A stretch of 64,000 bases of DNA from Dyella amyloliquefaciens (GCF_004296575.1 NZ_SAYT01000007.1:496001-560000); one strand, 5' to 3'; positions 42,318 to 55,487 are shown, numbered from the stretch's first letter. The notes: generated by a model from the letters alone, not told the origin. Program-made: numbers and translations.

Positions 42318-42674
42318 GTGCTTGCCGAATATTGGCCCATCTTGCTGTTCATCGGCGTCGCCGCCGGCCTGGGCGTGGTCCTGCTGGTCATTGGCCTGCT
42401 TGCTGGACCCCGTCGCCCCGAAGCGGAGAAGCTCTCGCCCTACGAGTGCGGCTTCGAAGCCTTCGAAGACGCCCGCATGCGCTTCGACGTGCGCTACTAC
42501 CTGCTGGCGATCCTCTTCATCATTTTCGACCTGGAAATCGCCTTCCTGTTCCCGTGGGCAGTCGTGTTCCAGAAGATCGGCATCATCGCGCTGATTGAAA
42601 TGGCGACGTTCCTGCTGCTCTTGGTCATCGGTTTCGCTTACGTGTGGAAGAAGGGAGCACTGGAATGGGAGTGA
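42318..42674 (+). CDS. nuoA: NADH-quinone oxidoreductase subunit A
   Basis: 118 aa from GTG 42318, with GGAGG 11-15 nt upstream. Three membrane spans and the conserved loop [20 protein letters not shown], then [20 protein letters not shown]. The Cys-containing loop near the quinone channel is intact. It starts the 14-gene complex I operon and overlaps nuoB by 10 nt. Confidence 0.97.
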   Translation: MLAEYWPILLFIGVAAGLGVVLLVIGLLAGPRRPEAEKLSPYECGFEAFEDARMRFDVRYYLLAILFIIFDLEIAFLFPWAVVFQKIGIIALIEMATFLLLLVIGFAYVWKKGALEWE

Positions 42675-43222
42675 TCTCGTCCCTTGATCGGGTGATGCAC
42701 AACCCGCAGCCGTTGAACCTGGTGGACGACATCCTGCGTCCGGCCGAGGACAACCCGATCGTCCAGCGCGGCTTCGCCACCACCAGCGTCGACGCGCTGA
42801 TGAACTGGGCGCGCACCGGCTCGATGTGGCCGATGACCTTCGGTCTCGCCTGCTGTGCCGTGGAAATGATGCACGCCGGCGCCGCGCGCCTGGACCTGGA
42901 CCGCTATGGCGTGGTGTTCCGCCCCAGTCCGCGCCAGTCCGACGTGATGATCGTGGCCGGCACCTTGGTCAACAAGATGGCCCCGGCGCTGCGCAAGGTC
43001 TACGACCAGATGCCGGATCCCAAGTGGGTCATCTCGATGGGCAGCTGCGCCAACGGTGGCGGTTACTACCACTACTCCTATTCCGTGGTGCGTGGCTGCG
43101 ACCGCATCGTGCCGGTGGACATCTACGTGCCGGGCTGCCCGCCGACGGCCGAAGCGCTGATCCACGGCATCCTGCAGTTGCAGAAGAAAATCCGCCGTAC
43201 CAACACCATCGCGCGTTCCTGA
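42665..43222 (+). CDS. nuoB: NADH-quinone oxidoreductase subunit B
   Basis: 185 aa from ATG 42665. Holds cluster N2, the final electron donor to quinone: C63 and C64 (LACCAVEMM), C128 (MGSCANGGG) and C158 ([11 protein letters not shown]). Peripheral arm at the membrane junction. Confidence 0.98.
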   Translation: MGVISSLDRVMHNPQPLNLVDDILRPAEDNPIVQRGFATTSVDALMNWARTGSMWPMTFGLACCAVEMMHAGAARLDLDRYGVVFRPSPRQSDVMIVAGTLVNKMAPALRKVYDQMPDPKWVISMGSCANGGGYYHYSYSVVRGCDRIVPVDIYVPGCPPTAEALIHGILQLQKKIRRTNTIARS

Positions 43223-43240
43223 CAAAGGCGCAGCTGAGCC

Positions 43241-43969
43241 ATGACTGATACACCAACGAACTCGCTGGCCGAGCGTCTCTCTGCGCGATTCGGCGACACG
43301 CTGAAGATCAGCGTCGTACGCCGTGAAGTCACCGCCGAAGTGGCCGCCGACGACCTGCTCGCGGTGGCTACGGCGCTGCGCGACGAGGCGCCGTTCCGCT
43401 TTGGCGTGCCGATCGACGTGTGCGGCATCGATTACCTGGGCTACGGCCAGACCGAGTGGGACACGGAAACCGTGTCCGGCACCGGTTTCTCGCGTGGCGT
43501 GGAAGGCGAGGCCGTGGGCCGCTTCACGTGGGCCGACCGTCCGCGCCCGGAAGGGCAGAAGCGCCGCTTTGCTTCCGTCGTGCACCTGCTGTCGCTGGAA
43601 AACAACCAGCGCCTGCGCCTGCATGTGTTCTGCGAAGACGACACGCTGCCGATGGTGCCCTCGCTGACGGGCATCTGGCCGGGCGTGAACTGGTTCGAGC
43701 GCGAGTCGTTCGACCTGTTCGGTATCGTCTATGCGGGCCATCCGGACCTGCGCCGCATCCTCACCGACTACGGCTTCGTCGGCCATCCGTTCCGCAAGGA
43801 CTTCCCGCTGATCGGCAACGTCGAAGTGCGCTACGACCCCGAACAGAAGCGCGTGGTGTACGAACCCGTGTCGATCGAGCCGCGCGTGCTGGTGCCGCGC
43901 GTCATCCGTGACGACGCCGACCTGCTGCAGGCCAAGGCCGAAGCGGCCGACAACTGGCGGAACAACTGA
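43241..43969 (+). CDS. nuoC: NADH-quinone oxidoreductase subunit C
   Basis: 242 aa. The 30-kDa subunit domain runs from about 30 to 205; [40 protein letters not shown] and [13 protein letters not shown] are the signature blocks. Encoded separately from NuoD, unlike the NuoCD fusion of E. coli. Confidence 0.97.
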   Translation: MTDTPTNSLAERLSARFGDTLKISVVRREVTAEVAADDLLAVATALRDEAPFRFGVPIDVCGIDYLGYGQTEWDTETVSGTGFSRGVEGEAVGRFTWADRPRPEGQKRRFASVVHLLSLENNQRLRLHVFCEDDTLPMVPSLTGIWPGVNWFERESFDLFGIVYAGHPDLRRILTDYGFVGHPFRKDFPLIGNVEVRYDPEQKRVVYEPVSIEPRVLVPRVIRDDADLLQAKAEAADNWRNN

Positions 43970-43971
43970 TC

Positions 43972-45225
43972 ATGCAAGAGATCCGCAACTACACGATGAA
44001 CTTCGGCCCGCAGCATCCCGCTGCGCACGGCGTGCTGCGCCTGGTGCTGGAGATGGATGGCGAAACCGTCGTCCGCGCCGACCCGCATGTGGGCCTGCTC
44101 CACCGCGGCACCGAGAAGCTGGCCGAGTCCAAGCCGTTCAACCAGTCGATCGGTTACATGGATCGCCTCGACTACGTGTCGATGATGTGCAACGAGCACG
44201 CCTACGTGCGTGCCATCGAAACCCTGCTGGGTATCGAGGCGCCGGAGCGTGCGCAGTACATCCGCACCATGTTCGACGAGATCACCCGCATCCTGAACCA
44301 CCTGATGTGGATCGGCTCCAACGCGCTCGACCTGGGCGCGATGGCCGTGTTCCTGTACGCGTTCCGTGAGCGCGAGGAACTGATGGACGTCTATGAGGCG
44401 GTCTCGGGCGCGCGCATGCACGCGACCTACTACCGTCCGGGCGGCGTCTACCGCGACCTGCCGGAGCGCATGTCGCAGTACCGCGAATCGCCCTGGCACA
44501 AGGGCAAGGACCTCAAGCGCCTCAACAGCTGGCGCGAAGGTTCCATGCTCGACTTCATCGAAGCGTTCGCCAACGACTTCCCGTCGAAGGTGGACGAGTA
44601 CGAGGAACTGCTCACCAACAACCGCATCTGGAAGCAGCGCACCGTCGGCATCGGCGTGATCTCGCCGGAGATGGCACAGGCCTGGGGCCTGACCGGCGTG
44701 ATGCTGCGCGGCTCGGGCATCGAGTGGGACCTGCGCAAGAAGCAGCCGTACGCCAAGTACGCCGAGATGGATTTCGACATCCCGGTGGCTTCGGGCGGCG
44801 ACTGCTACGACCGTTACCTGGTGCGCGTCGAGGAGATGCGCCAGTCCAACCGCATCATCCAGCAGTGCGTGAAGTGGCTGAAGGCCAATCCCGGCCCGGT
44901 CATGGTCCAGAACTTCAAGGTCGCGCCGCCCAAGCGCGAAGAGATGAAGGAGGACATGGAAGCGCTGATCCACCACTTCAAGCTCTTCACGGAAGGCTAT
45001 GGCGTGCCCGCGGGTGAGACCTATGCCGCCGTCGAAGCGCCGAAGGGCGAGTTCGGCTGCTACCTGGTGTCCGATGGCGCCAACAAGCCGTTCCGCGTGC
45101 ACCTGCGCGCACCGGGCTTCGCCCACCTGTCCTCGATGGACGCCTTCGTGCGTGGCCACATGCTGGCCGACGTGGTGGCGATGATCGGTACCTATGACCT
45201 CGTGTTCGGCGAAGTCGATCGCTGA
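43972..45225 (+). CDS. nuoD: NADH-quinone oxidoreductase subunit D
   Basis: 417 aa. [20 protein letters not shown] and [14 protein letters not shown] line the quinone cavity; [18 protein letters not shown] and the C-terminal [20 protein letters not shown] and [11 protein letters not shown] are standard. Two nt after nuoC. Confidence 0.98.
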   Translation: MQEIRNYTMNFGPQHPAAHGVLRLVLEMDGETVVRADPHVGLLHRGTEKLAESKPFNQSIGYMDRLDYVSMMCNEHAYVRAIETLLGIEAPERAQYIRTMFDEITRILNHLMWIGSNALDLGAMAVFLYAFREREELMDVYEAVSGARMHATYYRPGGVYRDLPERMSQYRESPWHKGKDLKRLNSWREGSMLDFIEAFANDFPSKVDEYEELLTNNRIWKQRTVGIGVISPEMAQAWGLTGVMLRGSGIEWDLRKKQPYAKYAEMDFDIPVASGGDCYDRYLVRVEEMRQSNRIIQQCVKWLKANPGPVMVQNFKVAPPKREEMKEDMEALIHHFKLFTEGYGVPAGETYAAVEAPKGEFGCYLVSDGANKPFRVHLRAPGFAHLSSMDAFVRGHMLADVVAMIGTYDLVFGEVDR

Positions 45226-45243
45226 GCCCGGAGGAACGCATAT

Positions 45244-45771
45244 ATGAAAGCCACCGGAAATTACGAGCAGGTCAAGAACGTCGACCCGCTCGCCGTACTC
45301 AACGAACACACTCGTCATCACATCGAGGAGTGGGTTGCCCGCTTTCCTGCGGACCGCAAGCGTTCGGCGCTGATCCAGGCGCTGTTTGCCGCGCAGGAGC
45401 AGAACCAGGGCTTCCTCACCGATGAGCTGATCACGGCCGTCGCCAAGTACCTTGAGCTGCCCGCCGTGTGGGCCTACGAGGTCGCCAGCTTCTACTCGAT
45501 GCTCGAGACCAAGCCGGTCGGCCGCAACAACGTCGCCATCTGCACCAACGTGTCGTGCTGGCTCAACGGCGCCGACGATCTGGTGAAACATTGCGAGCAG
45601 AAGCTGGGCATCAAGCTCGGTGAAAGCACCGCCGATGGCCGCGTGTATCTGAAGCGCGAAGAAGAATGCATCGCCGCCTGCGCCAGCGCGCCGGCGATGA
45701 CCGTCAATGGTCACTACCACGAGCGTCTGTCGATCCAGAAGATCGACGAGATTCTCGACGGTCTCAAGTAA
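45244..45771 (+). CDS. nuoE: NADH-quinone oxidoreductase subunit E
   Basis: 175 aa thioredoxin-like subunit with the N1a [2Fe-2S] ligands C100, C105, C142 and C146 (CTNVSC; ECIAACASAP). SALIQALFAAQEQNQGFLTD is the conserved helical start. GGAGG precedes the ATG. Part of the NADH-oxidising module with NuoF and NuoG. Confidence 0.97.
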   Translation: MKATGNYEQVKNVDPLAVLNEHTRHHIEEWVARFPADRKRSALIQALFAAQEQNQGFLTDELITAVAKYLELPAVWAYEVASFYSMLETKPVGRNNVAICTNVSCWLNGADDLVKHCEQKLGIKLGESTADGRVYLKREEECIAACASAPAMTVNGHYHERLSIQKIDEILDGLK

Positions 45772-45783
45772 GGGCAGGGCGCA

Positions 45784-47090
<1,307 letters not shown>

Positions 47091-47094
<4 letters not shown>

Positions 47095-49412
47095 GTGCGC
47101 AGCCCGCTACGCCCAACCTCGACCTGGTGAACATCGAGGTCGATGGCAAGCCCACGCAGATCCGCAAGGGCGCCATGATCATCGAAGCGGCCGACGCCAT
47201 TGGCGTGTCGATCCCGCGTTTCTGCTACCACCGCAAGCTCCCCATCGCCGCCAACTGCCGCATGTGCCTGGTGGAAGTGGAGATGGGCGGCAAGCCCATG
47301 CCCAAGCCGCAGCCGGCCTGCGCCACCCCGGTGGCGGAAGGCATGAAGGTGAAGACCCGCACTGACGTCGCCCTGAAGTATCAGAAGGACGTCATGGAGT
47401 TCCTGCTGATCAACCACCCGCTGGATTGCCCGATCTGCGATCAGGGCGGCGAGTGCGAACTGCAGGACGTCGCGCTGGGCTACGGCCGCAGCGTGTCGCG
47501 CTACACCGAGCGCAAGCGCACCATCGCGGACGAGAACCTCGGCCCGCTGGTCGCCACCGAGATGACCCGCTGCATCCAGTGCACCCGTTGCGTGCGCTTC
47601 ACCAGCGAGATCGCCGGCACCTACGAGTTGGGCGGCTTGAGCCGTGGTGACAACCTGCAGATCGGCACCTATATCGGCAAGACCATCGAGACGGAACTGT
47701 CGGGCAACATCATCGACGTCTGCCCGGTCGGCGCACTGACCAACAAGCCGTTCCAGTTCCAGGCCCGCGCCTGGGAGCTGGTCGCCAAGCCGTCGGTCGC
47801 CTATCACGATGCGCTGGGTTCCAACCTGTGGCTGCATACGCGCCGCGGTGAGGTGCTGCGCACGGTGCCGCGCGACAACGAATCGATCAACGAATGCTGG
47901 CTGTCCGACCGTGACCGCTACAGCCACCAGGGCCTGTACGCCGCGGACCGCGTGAGCGCGCCGCAGGTGAAGCGCAACGGCCAGTGGCAGACCACCACGT
48001 GGGAAGACGCGCTGGGTGCGGCCGTGGAATCGCTGAAGGCGGTGCCGGGCAGCGAGCTGGGCGTGCTGGTCCATCCGGCCACCACCAACGAGGAAGGCGA
48101 CCTGCTGGTGCGCATGGCCCGTGGCCTGGGCAGCGCCCATGTCGACCATCGCCTGCGCCAGCTCGACTTTGCCGACAACGCCGCCGCCGTGGCCTTTGCC
48201 AAGCCGGTCGCCGAGCTGGACAAGGTGAAGGCCGCGCTGCTGGTCGGCTCGGACCTGCGCCATGAAATGCCGCTGCTCAACCACCGCATCCACCAGGCGG
48301 TGAAGAAGGGCGCCAAGGTCTACGCCGTCAACCCGGCGAGCTTCAACTTCAACTACAAGCTGGCCGGCGAAGCTATCGTAGCGCCGCAGGCGCTGGTCGA
48401 TGCGCTGCTGGCGCTGGCCAAGGCGGCCGTCGAAGGCGGTGCGAGCGCACCGTCGGCGCTGGCTTCGGCCATCGATGGCGCCTCGTCCGACCAGGGCGAC
48501 AAGGACGCCATCGCCGCGATGAAGAGCGGCAGCGCCGTGGTCATCCTCGGCGAGGCGGCTGTCACCCATCCGCAGGCCTCGTGGCTGCGTGCCGTAGCCC
48601 GCTTCATCGCGGAAGCCACCGGTGCGGGCTACAACGAACTGCCGGTCGGTGCGAATGCGCTGGGTCTGGCCAAGGTCGGCGTGCTGCCGGGCAATGGCGG
48701 CCTCGACGCGCAGGCCATGCTGGCGCAGTCGCGCAAGGCCTACGTGCTGTACGGCGTCGAGCCGCAGGACGTCGCCGACGGCGCGGCCTTGCTCAAGGCC
48801 CTCAAGGGTGCCCAGCAGGTCGTTGCGTTCTCCGCCTACGCCAGCCCCGCGCTGCGCGACGTGGCCAACGTGATCCTGCCGATCGCGCTGCTGCCGGAAA
48901 ATGACGGCACGCTGGTGAACGTCGATGGTCTCGCCCAGAGCGTGGCCGCCGGCGCCAAGGCACCGGGCGAAGCCCGTCCGGGTTGGAAGGTGCTGCGTGC
49001 CCTGGGTGGCGTGCTCAAGGTCGCGGGCTTCGAGTTTGACGACCTGGCCGGCCTGCGCGAAGGCATCAGCGACCGTGGCCACCAGCCGCGCGCCGAGTTG
49101 GCTTCGCGTCCCGCGGCTTCGGGCCTCACCCGTCTCGCCACCTGGCCGATCTACCGCACCGACGCGGTGCTCCGTCGTGCCACGGCGCTGAGCAAGCATC
49201 CGCTGAACCGCGCACCCGCCGTGCGCGTGAATGCCGATGAAGCGCAGCGCCAGGGTCTGGGCGAGGGCGCTGCGGTCCGCATCGCGGACGCGGTGCTGCC
49301 GCTGGTCATCGATGCAAGCGTGCCCGATGGCGCCGCCTGGATCGAAGGCGCACACGACGACACCGTCACGCTGCCGCCGTACGGCGCGGCCCTCACCCTG
49401 AGCAAGGCGTAA
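47091..49412 (+). CDS. nuoG: NADH-quinone oxidoreductase subunit G
   Basis: 773 aa. N-terminal ferredoxin domain ([20 protein letters not shown]), His/Cys-coordinated cluster region ([18 protein letters not shown]), 2x[4Fe-4S] region ([32 protein letters not shown]), then a molybdopterin oxidoreductase-like domain that carries no cofactor in complex I. The C-terminal third is Ala-rich and less conserved, typical of this subunit. Confidence 0.96.
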
Positions 49413-49416
49413 GCAC

Positions 49417-50445
49417 ATGGGCGAACAGATTCTCAACCAGCTCATCTGGCCGGTCATCTACATCCTGTGCATCGTCCTGCCGCTGGTGATCACGGTGGCG
49501 CTGTACGTGTGGTGGGAGCGCAAGGTCCTCGGCTGGATGCACGTGCGCATGGGACCCAACAAGATCGGTCCCTTCGGCCTGCTGCAGGCCTTCGCCGACG
49601 TGACCAAGCTGCTGCTGAAGGAAGTGATCCTTCCGACCAGCGCGAACAAGGCGCTGTATTACATGGCGCCGCTGATCGCATTGGTGCCGGCGCTGGCCGC
49701 CTGGGCGGTGATCCCGTTCAACGACCAGATGGTGCTGGCGAACGTCAATGCCGGCGTGCTCTACCTGCTGGCGATGACCTCGCTGGGCGTGTACGGCATC
49801 ATCCTCGCCGGCTGGGCCTCCAACTCGCGCTACGCGTTGCTGGGCGCCATGCGCTCCGCCGCGCAGGTCATCTCCTACGAACTGGCCATGGGCTTGTGCC
49901 TGGTTTGCGTGCTGGTGCTGGCGGGTTCGCTGAACCTCACCGACATCGTTCACGCGCAGGCCGGTACCAAGGGCATCGGCGACTGGTTCATGTGGCCGCT
50001 GCTGCCGGTCTTCATCATCTACTTCATCTCGGGCGTGGCCGAAACCAACCGCGCGCCGTTCGACGTGGCGGAAGGTGAGTCGGAAATCGTCGCCGGTTTC
50101 CACGTGGAATACTCCGGTTCGGCCTTCGCGCTGTTCTTCCTGGCCGAATACGCCAACATGATCCTGGTCAGCTTCCTGGCCCCGATCCTGTTCATGGGCG
50201 GCTGGCTGTCGCCGCTGCCGGCCTCGTGGGGCTTCCTGGGCCATCCGAGCATCCTGTGGCTGTTCGCCAAGGTCTTTGCGTTCGCATTCCTCTTCCTGTG
50301 GTTCCGCGCCAGTTTCCCGCGCTACCGCTATGACCAGATCATGCGTCTGGGCTGGAAGGTGTTCATCCCCATCACCATCGTCTGGGTCCTCGTCGCCGGC
50401 TGCATGAAGTATTTCGGCTGGGTCACCGTCGGCACGGGAGGCTGA
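49417..50445 (+). CDS. nuoH: NADH-quinone oxidoreductase subunit H
   Basis: 342 aa with eight or nine spans. [39 protein letters not shown] and [20 protein letters not shown] are the invariant loops that shape the quinone chamber with NuoB and NuoD. Confidence 0.98.
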   Translation: MGEQILNQLIWPVIYILCIVLPLVITVALYVWWERKVLGWMHVRMGPNKIGPFGLLQAFADVTKLLLKEVILPTSANKALYYMAPLIALVPALAAWAVIPFNDQMVLANVNAGVLYLLAMTSLGVYGIILAGWASNSRYALLGAMRSAAQVISYELAMGLCLVCVLVLAGSLNLTDIVHAQAGTKGIGDWFMWPLLPVFIIYFISGVAETNRAPFDVAEGESEIVAGFHVEYSGSAFALFFLAEYANMILVSFLAPILFMGGWLSPLPASWGFLGHPSILWLFAKVFAFAFLFLWFRASFPRYRYDQIMRLGWKVFIPITIVWVLVAGCMKYFGWVTVGTGG

Positions 50446-50453
50446 AGAAAACC

Positions 50454-50945
50454 ATGTCCCGCGTTACTCACTATTTCAAGAGCCTGCTGCTCATCGAGCT
50501 GTTCAAGGGCATGGCGCTGACCATGCGCTACATGTTCAGCCCGAAGTACACGATGCGCTACCCGATGGAGCACATCCCCAAGTCCAACCGCTTCCGCGGT
50601 CTGCATGCGCTTCGTCGTTACGCCAACGGTGAAGAGCGCTGCATCGCGTGCAAGCTGTGCGAGGCGGTGTGCCCGGCCCTGGCCATCACCATCGACTCGG
50701 CGCCGCGCGAGAGCGACGGCCAGCGCCGCACCACGCGCTACGACATCGACCTGTTCAAGTGCATCTTCTGCGGCTTCTGCGAAGAGAGCTGCCCGGTCGA
50801 CTCGATCGTCGAGACGCATATCCATGAATACCACTTCGAGCAGCGTGGCGAGAACGTGGTGACCAAGCCGCAGCTGCTGGCCATCGGTGACCGCTTCGAA
50901 GCGGACATCGCCGCGGCCCGCGCTCAAGACGCCGCGTACCGCTGA
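50454..50945 (+). CDS. nuoI: NADH-quinone oxidoreductase subunit I
   Basis: 163 aa. Two [4Fe-4S] motifs for N6a and N6b: C63, C66, C69, C73 ([12 protein letters not shown]) and C103, C106, C109, C113 ([12 protein letters not shown]). [20 protein letters not shown] is the usual amphipathic N terminus. Confidence 0.98.
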   Translation: MSRVTHYFKSLLLIELFKGMALTMRYMFSPKYTMRYPMEHIPKSNRFRGLHALRRYANGEERCIACKLCEAVCPALAITIDSAPRESDGQRRTTRYDIDLFKCIFCGFCEESCPVDSIVETHIHEYHFEQRGENVVTKPQLLAIGDRFEADIAAARAQDAAYR

Positions 50946-50959
50946 GGAGCAGGGACATC

Positions 50960-51613
50960 ATGATCGATCCTCAAATGTTCCAACTCGTCTGCTTCTATGC
51001 GTTCGCCGCGGTGACCGTGGTGGCCGCGCTGGGCGTGATCACCCTGCGCAACACGGTGCATGCCGTGCTGTCGCTGGTGCTCACCTTCTTCAGCACCGCC
51101 TGCATCTGGCTGCTGGCCGAAGCGGAGTTCCTCGCCATCGCCCTCATCGTGGTCTACGTGGGCGCGGTGATGGTGCTGTTCCTGTTCGTGGTGATGATGC
51201 TCGACATCAACCAGGAGCGGTTGCGCGAAGGCTTCATCAAGTTCCTGCCGGTGGGCATCATCGTCGCCCTGGTCATGCTGGGTGAAATGCTCGCGCTGAT
51301 CGGCGTGCGTGCCATGCACGAGGCCGTGATGGGTGCGAACCCCGCGACTGTTGCCGGCATGTCCAACACCGAATGGCTGGGCCATGCGCTGTACACCCAG
51401 TTCCTGCTGCCGTTCGAGATCGCCGCGTTGATCCTCACCGTGGGCGTCGTCGCTGCCGTGGTGCTGACCCTGCGTCATCGTACCGGCGTGCGTCACCAGC
51501 AGGCATCGCAGCAGGTTCGCGTCCAGCCAGCCAGCCGCATCCGCGTAGTGAAGATGGCGGCGGAAGTGCCCGCCGCGCCCCAGCCGGAAGCGGGCAAGGA
51601 GACCACCCCATGA
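50960..51613 (+). CDS. nuoJ: NADH-quinone oxidoreductase subunit J
   Basis: 217 aa, five spans. [20 protein letters not shown] and [20 protein letters not shown] (pi-bulge helix) then [11 protein letters not shown] are diagnostic. A hydrophilic C-terminal tail of about 45 residues follows the last span. Overlaps nuoK by 4 nt. Confidence 0.97.
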   Translation: MIDPQMFQLVCFYAFAAVTVVAALGVITLRNTVHAVLSLVLTFFSTACIWLLAEAEFLAIALIVVYVGAVMVLFLFVVMMLDINQERLREGFIKFLPVGIIVALVMLGEMLALIGVRAMHEAVMGANPATVAGMSNTEWLGHALYTQFLLPFEIAALILTVGVVAAVVLTLRHRTGVRHQQASQQVRVQPASRIRVVKMAAEVPAAPQPEAGKETTP

Positions 51614-51915
51614 TCACGCTCGCCCATTTCATCGTGCTCGGCGCGGTGCTCTTCAGCATCGCCCTGGCCAGCCTCTTCATCAATCGCAAGAACGTGATCG
51701 TGCTGCTGATGTCGATCGAGCTCATGCTGCTCGCCGTCAACATCAACTTCGTGGCGTTCTCCCGCTTCCTGGGAGACGTGGCAGGGCAGGTGTTCGTGTT
51801 CTTCATCCTTACCGTGGCCGCGGCAGAAACCGCCATCGGCCTGGCGATTCTGGTCCTGCTGTTCCGCAACCGCAGCACCATCAATGTCGCCGAAATCGAC
51901 AGCATGAAGGGCTGA
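51610..51915 (+). CDS. nuoK: NADH-quinone oxidoreductase subunit K
   Basis: 101 aa from ATG 51610 in the nuoJ stop. Three spans with [20 protein letters not shown] and [20 protein letters not shown], which hold the two membrane glutamates of the proton path. Confidence 0.98.
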   Translation: MITLAHFIVLGAVLFSIALASLFINRKNVIVLLMSIELMLLAVNINFVAFSRFLGDVAGQVFVFFILTVAAAETAIGLAILVLLFRNRSTINVAEIDSMKG

Positions 51916-51919
51916 GCCG

Positions 51920-53953
51920 ATGGAACTGTCTACCTCCATTTTGCTGACCATCGCCCTGGCGCCGCTCGTCGGCTGCCTGCTGGCGGGCTTCCTCGGTCGC
52001 ATCATCGGCCGAGCCGGCTCGCACACCGCGACCATCCTCGGCGTGGCGATCGCCTGCGGCCTGTCGTTCTACGTGCTGTACCAGCTCACCGCGGGCGGTG
52101 CCCCGGTCTACAACCAGAACATCTACACCTGGTTCGAGATCGGCAAGTACAACGCCCACGTGGGCTTCCTGGTCGATCGCCTCACCGCCATGATGATGGT
52201 GGTGGTCACCTTCGTGTCGCTGCTGGTGCACATCTACACCATCGGCTACATGCATGAGGACCCGGGTTACCAGCGCTTCTTCAGCTACATCTCGCTGTTC
52301 ACCTTCTCGATGTTGATGCTCGTGATGAGCAACAACTTCATGCAGCTGTTCTTCGGCTGGGAAGCAGTGGGCCTGGTGTCGTACCTGCTGATCGGCTTCT
52401 GGTACAAGCGCCCGACGGCGATCTTCGCCAACCTCAAGGCGTTCCTGGTCAACCGCGTCGGCGACTTCGGCTTCCTGCTGGGCATCGCGGGCGTGCTGTA
52501 CTTCCTGGGCACGCTGGATTACGCCACGGCCTTCACGGCGGCGCCGACCCTGGTGGGCAAGACCCTGCAGATCACGCAGAACACCCACTGGGATGCCGCC
52601 ACGGTGATCTGCATCCTGCTGTTCATCGGTGCCATGGGCAAGTCGGCCCAGGTGCCGCTGCACGTGTGGCTGCCGGACTCGATGGAAGGCCCGACCCCGA
52701 TCTCGGCACTGATCCACGCCGCGACGATGGTGACCGCCGGCATCTTCATGGTCGCCCGCATGTCGCCGATCTTCGAGCTGTCGGAGCAGGCGCTGAGCTT
52801 CGTGATGATCATCGGCGCCACCGGCGCGCTGTTCACCGGTCTGATCGGCATCGTGCAGAACGACATCAAGCGCGTCGTCGCGTACTCCACGCTGTCGCAG
52901 CTGGGCTACATGACGGTGGCGCTGGGCGTGTCTGCTTACTCCGGCGCCGTGTTCCATCTGATGACCCACGCCTTCTTCAAGGCGCTGCTGTTCCTGGGCG
53001 CGGGCTCGGTGATCATCGCCATGCACCATGAGCAGGACATGCGCTACATGGGCGGCCTGCGCAAGTACATGCCGATCACCTGGATCACCATGTGGATCGG
53101 TTCGCTGGCGCTGTGCGGCGTGCCGTTCTTCGCGGGCTTCTATTCGAAGGACGCGATCATCGAAGCCGTGGGCGAGTCGCATCGCTGGGGCTCGGGCTAC
53201 GCCTACTTCTGCGTGATGGCCGGTGCCTTCGTGACCGCGCTGTACACGTTCCGCCAGATGTACCTGACGTTCCACGGCAAGGAACGCTTCACGGTGGTCC
53301 ACGACCATGGCCACGGCCATCACGTGGAGCACAAGGACGATCACGGCCATCACGAGCCGGGCATCATGCACGAGACCCCGCACGAGACGCCGTGGGTGGT
53401 CACGCTGCCGCTGGTGCTGCTGGCGATTCCGTCGGTGCTGGTGGGCTTCTTCGCGATCCAGCCGATGCTGTTCGGCGACTGGTTCGGCAGTGCTATCCAT
53501 ATCAACGAGGCGAACAACGTCCTCGGCGAGATCGGCAAGGAATTCCACGGTGCGGCATCGATGGCGCTGCATGGCTTCACCCAGCTGCCGTTCTGGCTGG
53601 TGGCCGCGGCGTTCGCCATCCAGACCTACATCTACCTGTTCAACCCGTCGGTTGCCGATCGCATCAAGACTGCGCTCAAGCCGATCTACAACATGCTGAA
53701 CCACAAGTACTGGTTCGACGCCGTGTACTTCATCGTGTTCGCACGCGGTGGCATGGCGTTGGGTCGCGCCCTGTGGAAGGGCGGTGATGCCGCCGTGATC
53801 GACGGCGTGCTGGTCAATGGTTCGGCGGGTCTGGTGGATCGCATTGCCGGTGGCGTGCGCCGCCTGCAGTCCGGTTACCTCTATCACTACGCCTTCGCGA
53901 TGATTCTCGGCCTTATCCTGCTGCTTGGCGGGTATTGGCTGGTCGAGCAATAA
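51920..53953 (+). CDS. nuoL: NADH-quinone oxidoreductase subunit L
   Basis: 677 aa antiporter-like proton pump subunit with the long lateral helix at the C terminus. FFGWEAVGLVSYLLIGFWY, GKSAQVPLHVWLPDSMEGPT and STLSQLGYMTVALGV are conserved. Between spans, residues about 460-490 form a His-rich loop (HDHGHGHHVEHKDDHGHHEP) that could bind metal. Confidence 0.97.
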   Translation: MELSTSILLTIALAPLVGCLLAGFLGRIIGRAGSHTATILGVAIACGLSFYVLYQLTAGGAPVYNQNIYTWFEIGKYNAHVGFLVDRLTAMMMVVVTFVSLLVHIYTIGYMHEDPGYQRFFSYISLFTFSMLMLVMSNNFMQLFFGWEAVGLVSYLLIGFWYKRPTAIFANLKAFLVNRVGDFGFLLGIAGVLYFLGTLDYATAFTAAPTLVGKTLQITQNTHWDAATVICILLFIGAMGKSAQVPLHVWLPDSMEGPTPISALIHAATMVTAGIFMVARMSPIFELSEQALSFVMIIGATGALFTGLIGIVQNDIKRVVAYSTLSQLGYMTVALGVSAYSGAVFHLMTHAFFKALLFLGAGSVIIAMHHEQDMRYMGGLRKYMPITWITMWIGSLALCGVPFFAGFYSKDAIIEAVGESHRWGSGYAYFCVMAGAFVTALYTFRQMYLTFHGKERFTVVHDHGHGHHVEHKDDHGHHEPGIMHETPHETPWVVTLPLVLLAIPSVLVGFFAIQPMLFGDWFGSAIHINEANNVLGEIGKEFHGAASMALHGFTQLPFWLVAAAFAIQTYIYLFNPSVADRIKTALKPIYNMLNHKYWFDAVYFIVFARGGMALGRALWKGGDAAVIDGVLVNGSAGLVDRIAGGVRRLQSGYLYHYAFAMILGLILLLGGYWLVEQ

Positions 53954-53966
53954 GGGAACCTGCTCC

Positions 53967-55475
53967 ATGTTCAATCATTTGCTCAGCCTGCTGATCTGGC
54001 TCCCCATCGTGGGTGCCATCCCCGTGCTGCTCGCCGGCTCCAGCCGTCCGAATGCCGCGCGCTGGATCTCGCTGCTGGTGGCCATTGCCACCTTCGCGGT
54101 CAGCCTCTACCTGCTGCCGCAGTACAACTCGGCCGATGCCGCCAAGCAGATGGTGGAAGACCACCTCTGGATCGCCGGCCTCAACGTGCATTACGCACTG
54201 GCCGTCGACGGCATCTCCATCGCCCTGATCCTGCTGACCACCTTCGTGGGCATCCTGGTCATCGTGGGCGCCTGGGAGGTCATCCAGGTCAACCCGCACC
54301 AGTACATGGCTGCCATGCTGGTGCTCGAGGGCCTGATGATCGGCGTGTTCTGCGCCACCGACGCGTTGCTGTTCTACGTGTTCTTCGAGGCCATGCTGAT
54401 CCCGATGTTCATCCTCATCGGTGTCTGGGGTGGTCCGCGTCGCGTGTACGCCACGCTGAAGTTCTTCATCTACACGTTCTTCGGCTCCATCTTCATGCTG
54501 GTGGGCCTGATCTACCTGTACCTGAAGGCGGGCTCGTTCGACCTGGCCCAGCTGGCCGCGCTGCCGCTGAGCATGAAGGAGCAGACCTGGCTGTTCTTCG
54601 CCTTCCTCATCGCCTTCGCGGTGAAGGTGCCGATGGTCCCGGTGCACACCTGGTTGCCGGATGCCCACGTGGAGGCGCCGACCGGCGGTTCGGTGGTGCT
54701 GGCCGCGGTGATGCTGAAGATCGGTGGCTACGGTTTCCTGCGCTTCTCGCTGCCGATCGTGCCGGATGCGTCCGAAGCGTATGCATGGGTGGTGATCGGC
54801 CTGAGCCTGATCGCGGTGGTCTACATCGGCTACATCGCGCTGGTGCAGGAGGACATGAAGAAGCTGGTGGCGTATTCGTCCGTGGCGCACATGGGCTTCG
54901 TCACCCTGGGCATCTTCATCGCCTTCATGCTGGTGCGTGGCGCCGACAACCTCGACGCCGCCAAGCTGGGCATGCAGGGCGCGATGGTGCAGATGATTTC
55001 GCACGGCTTCGTGTCGGGCGCGATGTTCTCGTGCATCGGCGTGCTGTATGACCGCCTGCACACCCGCCAGATCAAGGACTACGGCGGCGTCATCAACGTG
55101 ATGCCGTGGTTCGGCTTCTTCTACGTGTTGTTCGCCATGGCCAACAGCGGCCTGCCGGGTACCAGCGGTTTCGTGGGCGAGTTCCAGGTGATCCTGGCCA
55201 GCTTCCAGGCCAACGCGTGGATCGCGTTCTTCGCCGCCTTCACCCTGATCATTGGCGCCGCCTACACGCTGTACATGGTCAAGCGCGTGCTGTGGGGCGA
55301 CATCACCAATCCGCACGTGGCCGAGATGAAGGACATCAACGGTCGCGAGCTGTTCGTGCTGGGCGCGTTCGCCGCCGCCGTGCTGGTCCTGGGCGTGTGG
55401 CCGCATCCGCTGGTGCAGCTGATGGATACCTCGGTCACGCAGCTGGTCACGCAGCTTGGCAACCACAAGATCTAA
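53967..55475 (+). CDS. nuoM: NADH-quinone oxidoreductase subunit M
   Basis: 502 aa from ATG 53967. Proton-pumping subunit with FFEAMLIPMFILIGVWGGPR, KVPMVPVHTWLPDAHVEAPT and YSSVAHMGFVTLGIF. Starts 13 nt after nuoL. Confidence 0.97.
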   Translation: MFNHLLSLLIWLPIVGAIPVLLAGSSRPNAARWISLLVAIATFAVSLYLLPQYNSADAAKQMVEDHLWIAGLNVHYALAVDGISIALILLTTFVGILVIVGAWEVIQVNPHQYMAAMLVLEGLMIGVFCATDALLFYVFFEAMLIPMFILIGVWGGPRRVYATLKFFIYTFFGSIFMLVGLIYLYLKAGSFDLAQLAALPLSMKEQTWLFFAFLIAFAVKVPMVPVHTWLPDAHVEAPTGGSVVLAAVMLKIGGYGFLRFSLPIVPDASEAYAWVVIGLSLIAVVYIGYIALVQEDMKKLVAYSSVAHMGFVTLGIFIAFMLVRGADNLDAAKLGMQGAMVQMISHGFVSGAMFSCIGVLYDRLHTRQIKDYGGVINVMPWFGFFYVLFAMANSGLPGTSGFVGEFQVILASFQANAWIAFFAAFTLIIGAAYTLYMVKRVLWGDITNPHVAEMKDINGRELFVLGAFAAAVLVLGVWPHPLVQLMDTSVTQLVTQLGNHKI

Positions 55476-55487
55476 GCAGGACTGATC

